From the NCBI GenBank assembly GCA_001574975.1, contig KQ965761.1, positions 157,253 through 221,252 on the forward strand: 64,000 nucleotides of DNA, in the 5' to 3' direction. Below, in pieces: positions 23,481-32,654 of the stretch; the stretch's first letter is position 1; the number at the start of each line of letters is the position of its first letter. The stretch comes from Gonapodya prolifera JEL478. Taxonomy: Eukaryota > Monoblepharomycota > Monoblepharidomycetes > Monoblepharidales > Gonapodyaceae. Under the pieces are notes generated by a model. It saw nothing but the letters and a program-made list of their open reading frames with translations, made no database searches and had not been told where the DNA came from. The position numbers were made by a program, and so were the translations under genes.

Positions 23481-24473
23481 ATGCGCTCTGCTGGGGAAAT
23501 GCGCACAACACCAGCGAGTCACACCCCCGTCGCTCGCACTCGCACCCTCGCGCGCTCTCTGCACCCCACCCGCCCGCTCCTCCTTCTCTCCCTCCTTCTC
23601 TCCCTCCTCCTCTCGCTCTTCCCCCTCCTCGCCACCGCCCAGTCCCCCTCACTCGCACCTTCTGCCGTCGCATCCCCGGACTCCCCTCCTTCCTCCTCCT
23701 CCTCACTTCCCATCCTCCCAATCGCCATCGGCGCCTCATTCGCCCTCCTCTTCCTCTCGGGCCTCGCCATATTCCTCATCCGCAGACGCCGCCTTTCCTA
23801 CCTCGCTTCCCGCGGAATCAGATTCTCGGCAGGTCCCACGCTCCAAAACCGCATGCAGGCCCGCGCGACATCGACCGACGGCGGAGGCGGGGGCGGAGTC
23901 CGCGGCCTTGCGTCGTTCTGGGAGTCCTCGGACGACGCCGTGGGCCTGCAAGCCGACGGAGCCACCCTGGCCATCGCCAATCGCGAACGCATGCGCATGC
24001 TGAGACAGAAAGAACGCGAGGAGCGGCGCGCGGGCGCTGGGGCCCTGCTGCGGGACACCGACGAGCCCCTCGGCGGCGGCGGCGGCGGCGGGGGAAGCAG
24101 CGCCGACGAGGAAGAAGCCAAGTTCGAGGCAGCCGTGGACCACCTCCGTCGCACGCACACCATTGGCAGGTCGAGACCGTTTGGGCTCGGAAGGCGCGAT
24201 ACGACCGCATCTCCTCCCCTCGGTCGCGACGGGCGCCAGCTCGGCGGGCGTGCCAACGGCAACGGCAACGGGGGCAACGGGGGCGTGGGCGGGAGGACGT
24301 CCACCTCACCCCCTCACCGAGTGGGAGCCACAAGGGACAGACTCGCTCAGGTATCCGACCCGCGCGCGACACGGGCCGAGACGAGCGGGCTTTTTGAGAG
24401 TGCCGATGGCGGGGAAGGGGAGCATGTCGAGTTGGGCGCGATGGAGGCGCAGCGGTTGGTGGGGGGCCAGTGA
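23481..24473 (+). CDS. Single-pass membrane protein, paralogue 1 of a local pair
   Basis: An uninterrupted frame of 330 residues from ATG 23481; a second ATG at 23499 is equally possible. A Leu-rich signal peptide (PLLLLSLLLSLLLSLFPLL, then ATAQ) is followed by a short Ser/Pro ectodomain of about 30 residues. One helix (PIAIGASFALLFLSGLAIFL) ends with IRRRR. The cytosolic tail is about 220 residues: SYLASRGIRFSAGP, a poly-Gly run, FWESSDDAVGLQADGATLAI, then a charged stretch ANRERMRMLRQKEREERR and GALLRDTDE. The same three motifs occur in the gene at 28377-28964, so the two are paralogues. The rest of the tail is low-complexity Gly/Asn/Arg. The tiny ectodomain argues against a ligand receptor; the conserved part is cytosolic. 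I recognise no named family. Confidence 0.7.
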   Translation: MRSAGEMRTTPASHTPVARTRTLARSLHPTRPLLLLSLLLSLLLSLFPLLATAQSPSLAPSAVASPDSPPSSSSSLPILPIAIGASFALLFLSGLAIFLIRRRRLSYLASRGIRFSAGPTLQNRMQARATSTDGGGGGGVRGLASFWESSDDAVGLQADGATLAIANRERMRMLRQKEREERRAGAGALLRDTDEPLGGGGGGGGSSADEEEAKFEAAVDHLRRTHTIGRSRPFGLGRRDTTASPPLGRDGRQLGGRANGNGNGGNGGVGGRTSTSPPHRVGATRDRLAQVSDPRATRAETSGLFESADGGEGEHVELGAMEAQRLVGGQ

Positions 24474-25330
24474 GGCGCGCTGTGGGGTGAGGGGTGGGGC
24501 GGTGGTGGCGGTGGTGCGGCGGTGATGGTGCGGGGTGTAGGATGTTCGGTGTTCGGTGCCGGGTGTCGATTGTCGGGTATCGGGTGTCGGGGAGTGGAGG
24601 TGGATGGCGGTTGCAGGACGAAAAGAGCCTTTTCTCGGTCGTGGGAGTTGGAGGAGTTGGAAGCGGACGCTATCTCATTTGACACACTGCCATGGGTCTA
24701 TTGGTCCATGTGTTCACGTTTTGCGGGGCCGCCTATTCTCGCTCGGCCTCCTGGCACCTTGCCGGGAAGAGGGCAGAGGGCAGAGGGCAGAGGGCAGAGG
24801 GCAGAGGGCAGAGGGCGGTGTCTTGCCTCGATTTTCCCCTCGGAGTTTCGAGTTGCCGCATGGTACCGCCTTCCCACCTCCCATCCTCCCATCCTCCCTC
24901 TTCCCTCTTCCCTCTTCCCCATCTCCCACCTCCCACCCTCGGCCCTCTCAACACACTTTCGAACCAAGGGATATATCACGTATTCCACCTTTGCTACTGA
25001 TAGGACCACACACTAGCGCACCTTCCTATTTTGTATGGTATTGAGAGACCGGGAGTTGTCGACGTCTTGTCGAAAGCACTTTCTCCATCTCAGATTTCGT
25101 CTCAATATCCCTGAAGAAACACCGTCCAAACTGATCCCCCACTCACCCAGCACCGCATGAGCATCACTCTCGACGTAGACGTACCGCTTATTCCCCCTTT
25201 GCCTGGCTATGGAGCGCTCCCTTGGCGCGCTTGCATTGTGGACGGGAATCGATGGAAGATCAGGCAAGGGGGAAGCAGTTGAGGTCTGTCTTCCAGAATC
25301 CGTGGGGGCCAGTACAAAAACTGCAGCGGA
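24474..25330. other. Low-complexity intergenic stretch
   Basis: No gene supported. At about 24530-24600 there are loose repeats of GGTGTCGG-like words, then a 7-bp minisatellite, then a polypyrimidine stretch around 24880-24945 of CCTCCCAT and CCCTCTT words. Confidence 0.55.
24769..24817. repeat. 7-bp minisatellite (AGAGGGC)n
   Basis: About seven nearly perfect head-to-tail copies of AGAGGGC. A unit of seven is not a multiple of three, so all frames through it are open and give spurious translations. Confidence 0.85.
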
Positions 25331-26210
25331 TTGGATGCTAGTATATGGTACTCACGAATTTGGATGTGGTTGTTCTTGTGGATTGATGCCTTTAATCTCG
25401 CCCGATGTGCGCACATCTTGAAGATTCTTGGAAAGCATATCAACCGTGATCAAATTTGTGGGCTTTTTGAGGACTTTATACAAGCTCTGCGACGCTGGCC
25501 AGACCTTGGTGCACCGTTTGCAAAGGAGGTCCTGGTCAATCTTTCAAAGGCCACAGTTCCTTGCGATAGGCGGTGGGAGTGTGTAGTATTGCTGGTCAAA
25601 TTTATGGCAAACTTGCCTCAGTCAACTGGAACCAATGGCAAGGACATATTCCATGCCACGCTTGACCCAATTTCAAACGTGGGGATCCTCTTGCTACCAG
25701 TCTTCCATCGATCATATCAGCAACTTTATGGCAGGTCTGCAGAGCGCTTTCCCCGCAAACTTCTTGGATCATATGGTTCTGAGAAGCATTAACCAAGAAT
25801 ACTTGTCTGAACCTTTGACAGTGGGGGAAGATACATTCTCGACAGATTGCCTAACTGGGCTCATTGTACTGTACAATAAGCAGGTTCCAACCAAGGAGCT
25901 TTCGGAATGGAATATGTACCACCCAAATGATCTGGCATCCTGGCATCAACGTTGCTTGTAAGAGTAATCAAAGAAGCTACCTCAGAAATTACATCCACAC
26001 AGAAAAAGGATGAGCTTGTGTACAGTCAACCACTAAATTTTTTTGATGATCAGATCAACTATTTGTGGGTGACACCACTGCATGTGCGTCAGCTTGGTTT
26101 AAGAGACAGGGCTCGGCGTGCAGCAAAGGAGTGTTCTGAGTGGCGAAAGTTGGTTGAGACGGTGTTTCACCATGCAAAGGGGTGGTGGAGAGTCCACAAG
26201 GTCCATTTCA
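25331..26210 (+). pseudogene. Unidentified coding relic in shifting frames
   Basis: Three overlapping plus-strand frames (25331-25792, 25635-25961, 25952-26314) read as one protein-like stretch, for example CGLFEDFIQALRRWPDLGAP, CDRRWECVVLLVKFMANLP, MVLRSINQEYLSEPLTVGE and DDQINYLWVTPLHVRQLGL. Normal amino-acid composition carries across the frame changes with no splice sites at the switches. This suggests a broken gene with at least two frameshifts. The base composition is more AT-rich than that of its neighbours. I recognise no family; a mobile-element-borne or horizontally acquired gene is possible but unproven. Confidence 0.4.
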
Positions 26211-26319
26211 AAGCGAATTTAACTCACAACGCGCCAAGATCCCTGTTCAGTCACCCCATCAAACGTCAGTTCTACAGCCGCTCCTCCCGACGACGCACCC
26301 AGACCCGCACTTGAACCAT

Positions 26320-27282
26320 CTTCCGCCTTAATGATGGAAAAACCCAACGTGCCCAAGCCAGATGACGCTCCTTGGTTGGGTAGAGGAGTGAACGACTGGA
26401 AGTTCACGATGTGACGGATGATCACCATAGAATAAGATCGTCGCAAAGGTGAGTGAGACGGTGTGACGGAGCGGGCAGCGAGACGGTGGCGTGAAATGGC
26501 GTGGTTATGGAGCTGGAAATGGATCGGTTTGAAATTCATCCGAAAACATAACTGAATGGCAATTTGTATTCCGACAAAGGTTTTCTTCTGTTATTATTCT
26601 TTGGTAGATAATACGGTTTCGTGGCTCTTCTCTTTGCTAAATGTTGAATTGATTCGAGAATAGCCTTGAGCTTGGTCACGAGCTATTCAAGAAAGCAGAC
26701 TTGCACGAAAAAGTACGTGGGCAGTATCTAGTGGTTCTCTGAACTTATTGGAGGCGAAATTAAGAAGAAGTGCAAGAAGGTGACCCCGGAGAAACTGCAC
26801 CTCAAGGTCGTCCAATTGTTGTCTGCAAGGGATGTGGAACTCCAGACCGAAACTGTTGAGGACGGTAGGAGTCTTCCCATGGCAACAGTCACATAAGTGC
26901 TCCGGCTTGAGCCATGAAGCGTTTGCAGGTCCAACGGTGTTTGACGCCGGAGAAGAAGCACCCATTTCCGGTCGTCGTTTCTTTTTATTGTTGAGCAGCA
27001 AATTGCTTGCTCTTTTCTTGAATCCAAAGTCATCTTAGTATGTTCGGTGAAAGACGCTTGATCACACGGTCCAGCACAACAACGAGAGTCTGAATTTTCA
27101 TATTGTAGTTCAAGCTTATTTCGGGTACAGCTACGCAATTCAATGTTCACCATTTTCGCTGAGTTTCTGACTCTTCTTGGAGCGTGCCCATCACGTGAAC
27201 GGCTGCGCCACTCTTGTTCCCAGCTTGCGCCTGAAACCCTTCCCATTCACCCGAACGTCAATCTTTCTGCCGTCCTTGAGCC
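26320..27282. other. Intergenic stretch
   Basis: No gene I can support. Minus-strand frames at 26219-26539 and 26687-27246 lack domains and consistent exon structure. Confidence 0.4.
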
Positions 27283-28204
27283 ATGCTGGAGCGAACGCTG
27301 TCGCGCACTCCACTCCTCCGTTTCTTTGCATCGGCGTTTTTCGACCCCGTGCGATCCTCCCGCCCGGGTTCTATCGTTCCAACTCTCGTCGAGGGGTTTC
27401 ACGTACCGGATGTCGTCAAGAACGAGGTGATGGGGGCCATGGACGCAAGAGTACGTTGATGCAATTCGTGTTCGCCATTGAGGTGGCAGCTTTGCCGATC
27501 GATCGAACACGTTTTCCAGGTCCGCTACAACTTTCCAGCCTTCAAATCGGGCGCCACAGTTTCCTACGCGGATCTCAGGACTTGCGCTCCCTCCCTAATA
27601 CAGTTCTACAAGCACGAGGTTCCTAAAGCGGCGGAACGGGCGTCGGGCGTGGCACCTCTGTACGCCACAGCAGAGGACGATATGTCCAGCGCGTCTGTGC
27701 TGGTGTACGAGAAGGAGGGAGATCGGATAGACTGGCACTATGACAATAACTTCTGTTGAGTGTTGCGTCCTCTTGCAAGCATCTGGAATCTTCGTCAATT
27801 CTAACGACTCATGTCAACATTGACATTCAGACCGTGGCCGCCATTTCACCGTCTTAGTTCCCATTATCGTACAAAACTCCACCACCAAGTACGAATTCCG
27901 AGTCCCCCCCACACAAATGAACCCCGTCTCAACCACCCGCTCGTTGGACCTTCGGGAAGGCTCCCTGCTCATCTTCGAGGGCGACACAGTATTCCACCGA
28001 GCGACACCAATGACAGAACCTGGGCTGCGCGTTGTCCTCTCAATGACACTGACGACAGATCCTGAGGCGAAGCAAGTTGGCTCGAGTGCTCGGAAGGTGA
28101 AAGATATTGCGTACTTTGGGCTGGACGCAGTTGGCCTTGGAGGGGTTGAGAAGAGTCTAAAAGGATTGATTTGGGGTGGAGAGAACACACGGGTGAAGGG
28201 ATAA
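27283..28204 (+). CDS. 2-oxoglutarate/Fe(II)-dependent oxygenase
   Basis: Three exons (27283-27450, 27520-27754, 27831-28204) give 258 residues in phase. The core has the double-stranded beta-helix metal ligands: HxD in DWHYDNNFYRGRHFTVL (about residues 131-147), and a distal His in FEGDTVFHRATP followed by an Arg (LRVVLSM) that would hold 2-oxoglutarate. The segment YDNNFYRG is created by splicing across intron 2, whose donor is GTTGAG rather than GTRAGT. This supports the exon call. Such enzymes hydroxylate or demethylate substrates with O2 and 2-oxoglutarate. The closest type by motif spacing is the prolyl-4-hydroxylase-like/2OG-FeII_Oxy_3 group, but the substrate cannot be inferred. An Arg/Phe-rich N terminus could be a weak mitochondrial presequence. 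Confidence 0.78.
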
Positions 28205-28376
28205 ACGAACAAAAGTTACAAAAGAAAAAAGTCAAATGTATTTACCTTTAGTTAGACTTCACTCCGGCAGAATAAATCAGCCGCTGCTCAAACAGTTTCG
28301 AACGGAGGACCCAAGACGAAAAGCCTTTTGTCCTCAAAAGCACAAAACACCTACACGCAACGATACTCGCTTGTCG

Positions 28377-28964
28377 ATGTGTCACGTTTCTCGCTCTCCG
28401 GGAGTGTCGATACCTTTGTGGACGCTCCCCCTCCTCCTCGCCTTTCACCTTCGGGGGACACTCGCTCAGACGTCTTCCTCGCCCTCGCCGTCGCCCTCCA
28501 TTCCCGGAGGCTCGAACTCTATCGCAAACCCTGCCCCGCCGCCCAACTTTGGCACCGCCGTGGCTGTAATACTCCTGGTCGCAGCCGCAATCGTTATCAC
28601 CGCCGTCTCCGTCTGGTTCCTCCGCCGCCGTCGGAGAGCGCAGGTGTCGTACTTGAACTCACGACGGATGCACGTTTCTGCCGGCCCCCCTGAAGACGCC
28701 GGGAGTACCGAGTTCGCCATTGGGCTTCAAGCGGACGGGGCCGCGCTGGCGATTGCCAACAGGGAGAGGATGAAGATGCTTCGGGAGAAAGAAAGGGAGG
28801 AGAGGAGGACGGGGGCGCTTTTGAGAGAAACGGACGACGTTGATCCTGATTCTGTCCGACCTGCGTACACCGACCGAGAGCCACCGGCAATCACTCGAGG
28901 AGCGGCGCAGGTGGAGGTGGAAATGGACGCTATGGATGTGACAGAGCAACGTTATCGAGCGTGA
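28377..28964 (+). CDS. Single-pass membrane protein, paralogue 2 of a local pair
   Basis: One exon, 195 residues from ATG 28377. The signal peptide (LWTLPLLLAFHLRGTLAQ) is followed by a Ser/Pro ectodomain of about 30 residues and one helix (TAVAVILLVAAAIVITAVSV) ending WFLRRRRR. The cytosolic tail has SYLNSRRMHVSAGP, GLQADGAALAI, ANRERMKMLREKEREERR and GALLRETDD. These are the same blocks, in the same order, as in the protein at 23481-24473, with much shorter linkers. The conserved Arg/Glu-rich stretch is predicted to be a long charged helix and may bind a partner or the membrane surface. It lies 173 bp after the oxygenase gene on the same strand. Family unknown. Confidence 0.72.
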   Translation: MCHVSRSPGVSIPLWTLPLLLAFHLRGTLAQTSSSPSPSPSIPGGSNSIANPAPPPNFGTAVAVILLVAAAIVITAVSVWFLRRRRRAQVSYLNSRRMHVSAGPPEDAGSTEFAIGLQADGAALAIANRERMKMLREKEREERRTGALLRETDDVDPDSVRPAYTDREPPAITRGAAQVEVEMDAMDVTEQRYRA

Positions 28965-29281
28965 TGCTGCTGGCGTTCTTCGGGCAGAGCTTGAGATGGA
29001 CATCACCACTGGCCCTTCAGCTGTGCTGGATAGGATAGCCGCCAGCCGGCACCTGGCAAGACATAAACGATACGAAATGATACTTCAGTTTGAATTTCTC
29101 ACATTTCAATTCCCTACTGGACTGTATTTTCTACAATTTGGATTGCAGTTTCGATCGACCCATGTACTAATGTTCAACCACAGCTTACCATGACCTCTGC
29201 TTTGAGAAGCGTCATCGTACTTCCTGCAGGTTTCTTTCGTTAAACATTTCTGATAGACGCATGTTGTGGGGTGTCACTCAC
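28965..29281. other. Convergent intergenic gap
   Basis: Shared 3' region of the plus-strand membrane protein and the minus-strand BAP31-like gene; nothing else seen. Confidence 0.45.
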
Positions 29282-30161
29282 TCAGTTGCTCGGTGCGATA
29301 GACGCTGTGGTGTTTCCCGGTCTCCCATCTCCGCCTGGTAACGCTGCGTCCAACAACTCAGTCGTGACGTCCTTCCTCGCCTCGGTAGCTGCGTCCTTGA
29401 CTTCGTCACCAGCCCCAGCCTGCGACGCCTTCCGCTGCATCGCCACCACCTCCCTTGTGTTGAGAACAACCACGTAGTTGGCGAGTACGAAGAATAACAC
29501 CGAAGTGGCGAGCCAGAAGTTACGCTGTCCTCTGAGACTGCGAGTGCGTAAGGAATACCGTTCGTATGGCCCAAAACTGTGCAGTCCCGCTCAACACGGT
29601 CAGACTCACTACATCGGGTTGTCGTCCAACACCTGCCCCACCGCCCCACTCTGCGTCAAGCTCGGTACCATTCCCGCCGCCATATCCACGATTTTCGCCC
29701 CAGTGTCTCCTCCCAGTGCCTCAGAGACCTGATGAGCGGCGGGAAACATTGAAGGGCCTGTTCCAGATGCTGTAGCAAGAGCGTGGTGCGGGATCGGTGG
29801 GTGAAGGACAGTCACTTGGAAGGCGTCTACATAGAAATGGGTGCATAATGTGAGGCAGGTTGAGACTGGGTGAAAGAGAGAAGCGTCTCCACGAACCGAG
29901 CCAAGTCGTGAGGACAAGGGTGACGAGGATCCAGACGAGGGTATGGAACCAAGGTTGGCTCGCTACATAGCCGATGATGCGGGTCTTGCTGTGCCATCAT
30001 GAGGTGAAGGTGAAGTTCGCCATCGACAGTGAAATCGAGATAGAAAGCCTACAGGACAGAAGAACTCACGTTACGCGGAAGACTGGCGTCGCGAGGACGA
30101 CGAAGGACGACGCAAAGAGCCAGTACAGCGCCGATAGGAGAGTGTACGAGACGGAGATCAT
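29282..30161 (-). CDS. Three-helix ER membrane protein of BAP31/Yet type (likely)
   Basis: Four exons (30161-30070, 29988-29897, 29826-29610, 29537-29282) join in phase to give 218 residues. Three membrane helices are seen: near the N terminus (ASSFVVLATPVF), a second (FHTLVWILVTLVLTTWL) followed at once by DAFQV, and a third (LATSVLFFVLANYVVVL). The third is preceded by YLRGQRNFW, close to the RAQRN(L/M)Y segment of BAP31 and Yeast endoplasmic reticulum transmembrane (Yet) proteins. Helix number, spacing and size (about 200-250 residues) fit that family, which handles export of membrane proteins from the ER. Against it, the C-terminal tail is short and Ala-rich, without the long coiled coil or a KKxx signal, and the loop between helices 2 and 3 is long. 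The second intron uses a GTTCGT donor. Confidence 0.5.
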
Positions 30162-31234
30162 GTCGATGTGTGGGTGGACAAAGAAAACTGCCGGCTGCCG
30201 GGAGTTTCTCCGCTGTGACGTCACAATTGCAATGAGGCGCGCCTTTTCGTCCAATGATTGTCGCAGAAAGATAACATTTGAGTAGAGTGAATGACCTTGT
30301 TTTTTGTTGGAACTTCCGACGAGGATATCGACCGCCGTGGAACCAGTCTCAATAAGTGGACCACCTTTGGGCAAATAATATGTGATATTTTCATATTTTA
30401 GAGGTTTTGATATCCGTTCATGGAGAGCGCAAAATTCGCTGCTGAGTTCAAGCATGCAGCTGCCAGCTCGAACTGCCCTCTTCGATACAATCCGTACTTG
30501 CGCTCCACCGACTCGCACGTAGTCCCATCAAGACGTTTGGCTATCGTACACGCCCGTCACGTCTTTTAACTTCGTCGTCCCATCGGTTGACCCCAGAACA
30601 ATCAAAGATCGCGGCGGTATGTGGCATCGCAGGATGCTGGCCGTCGAGTTCAACGAATCCGAGAATAGTTTGTCATCGAATAGTGTGAGTCAATCCCGCT
30701 GTCGATGAAGCCGGGCGAGAAAGTGTGGTTGTGCCGGTACCAGTACTTAATGCAGGTGCATGTCGAAACCCAGTTCTTCTCGCCTTATCCATCTTGATAT
30801 CGGGCCCTGTGGCCTGTGCCAACAGTTCCTTTTCTACAAGGGCACATGAGCACTGAGCTGGTCGAAGCACTTGATTGGTTCCTTCCACCATAAGCCAGAC
30901 GACACGTCGACGCTCCCGAGCAACGTAGGTTTGATGCGCAACCTCAACTTGAAGTATGCAGTGCTAATTTCTTGGTAAAGACGGTTCTACGAGTGCAAAC
31001 ACACGAAACACCCATTTGTGCCGACTGTTCGCATAAGCATTTGAAGAATAAGAACAGCTAGCAAACATGATATTCGTTGCGGAGAATCCTTTCTGTACCA
31101 AAGCGAAGGGCTTGGGTCTGTGCCGGGAGAATGGTTGAAACGCTCGACCCTAATTTCAATAAGCAGGTTTCGTGGCACCAAACAGTGATATCAAGAGCTT
31201 CTCGCGTGGAATCTGAACACAAACTTAGCAAAAG
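30162..31234. other. Intergenic stretch between divergent genes
   Basis: Upstream regions of the BAP31-like gene (minus) and of the dioxygenase gene (plus). A 150-codon minus-strand frame at 30066-30518 overlaps the first exon of the BAP31-like gene in another frame and has no recognisable domain. Nothing else can be supported. Confidence 0.45.
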
Positions 31235-32520
31235 ATGTCGAAGTTCAACCGAGCACCGTCACTCTTCGTTCCCCATGGTGGAGGGTGAGTATGGACCGGA
31301 CCAACTATTCTTGTCGATCGAAGCAACGCTGACCGCTCGATTGTACTCCGGTACCGATTATTGGTGGCACTAGACCCTTCCCAATCCTCGAGCAGGGCTC
31401 GCCCATCTCTAAATACATGAAATCGGTTTGGCCTCACCTGTTGATGAACAAGAGCTCGAATCCAACCCCACCGAAGGCGATTCTTCTTGTTACTGCACAC
31501 TGGGAAGAGCCGGACGAGTACGTCTCACGTTATTGGCTCTTTATTTCACAAATCCCGAACGCTCACCTTTGCAACTGTAGTCACCCAACTGGAAACTCTG
31601 GACACGACGGGGGTCCTGCCATATCTGCTGGCTCCCGACATGAACTCCTGTTTGACTAGTAAGTGTCTTCTTGAAATTCGGTGGAGCAGTCAGTTTAAGT
31701 GATGTGTCCACTTCAAATACTACAGTTACGTGAGTTGTTTCAACTTATCTGAGTGAAAGCAATGCCCATCGAACGTAAACCACGATGTGCAGGGTTTCCC
31801 TCCTGAGACATACAAATATAAGTACCCTGCCGCAGGCTCCCCAGAAATGTGAGCGAGGAATTACCCAGTGGTTTCCGTCAGGTGTCTTACAACGTCGATC
31901 CTTTCTCAGTGCCCAAAAGGCATTCGACTTGCTTAAAGGAGCTGGATTTCGTCCTCGCCTTGATACAAAACGTGGATGGGACCATGGCGTCTTCGTGCCC
32001 ATGATGTTGATTCGGCCCGAAGCCGACATCCCCATTATCCAATGTTCCCTTCTCTCCACTCTCAATGCTGACGAGCATATCCGATTGGGACAGGCGTTGG
32101 AACCTCTCAGGGACGAAGGGGTGGCGATTGTTGGTTCTGGCTACTCGTTCCACAACATGCGCCTTTTTAGAGCGACGGGATTCGGAGCGGGCAAGTTGCC
32201 GGACGATATGACCAAGAAGTTGAAGGAGTTTGGCGAGGCGAGTTCTTCTGCCGACCAATTGAGGTGCCAATGTCTTGACAGACCATTCTGTAACAATTCA
32301 GGGTCTCAAGCAAGCGTGTACGGTAGCCTCGCCAGAAGAACGGGTGAAACAACTTACAGAGTGGGCCAAGATACCCGGCGGCCGAATCGCTCACGAACGA
32401 GAGGAACATCTCTTGCCACTCCTCGTTTGCGCCGGTGCTGCAGGAAATGATTCTGGCAAGTTGGTGTGGGAGGAGGTGTCGACGCCTACACCACCGGTGC
32501 ACTCGTATATTTGGGAGTAG
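31235..32520 (+). CDS. Extradiol dioxygenase of the LigB/DODA family (4,5-DOPA dioxygenase-like)
   Basis: Seven exons (31235-31284, 31374-31517, 31581-31658, 31726-31729, 31793-31848, 31910-32241, 32282-32520) total 301 codons. The class III extradiol fold is clear: metal and active-site His residues lie in VPHGGGPFPIL, VTAHWEEP, RGWDHGVFVPM and GSGYSFHNMR. The family core DYYGFPPETYKYKYP is rebuilt only if a 4-nt exon (TTAC, 31726-31729) is used between GTAAGT...CAG and GTGAGT...CAG introns. The C-terminal block HEREEHLLPLLVCAGAAG is also family-typical. Members cleave catechol rings, for example DOPA on the way to betalain-type or muscaflavin pigments in plants and fungi. The true substrate is unknown. 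The last intron (32242-32281, GTTCTT donor, 40 bp) is my best phase-preserving choice but the weakest junction. The NAPRT gene starts 135 bp downstream. Confidence 0.82.
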
Positions 32521-32654
32521 AAAAAATACTGTTCTTGAATTGTGTATTTTTGTTGAAGAATGAACTTTTGTGGCCATGCTCATTTGCTAAGCAAATCCAA
32601 TCTCCCCGACCTCGGCCGCCGACAAATCGAACAAGCGATCACCCTCAAACATCG

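Noticed and set aside
24698-25044. Frames through the AGAGGGC minisatellite
   Set aside because: A 7-bp unit is open in all frames; the repeated Arg-Ala-Glu-Gly-like peptides are an artefact.
30066-30518. A 150-codon minus-strand frame
   Set aside because: It overlaps the first exon of the BAP31-like gene in a different frame and shows no domain or signal peptide.
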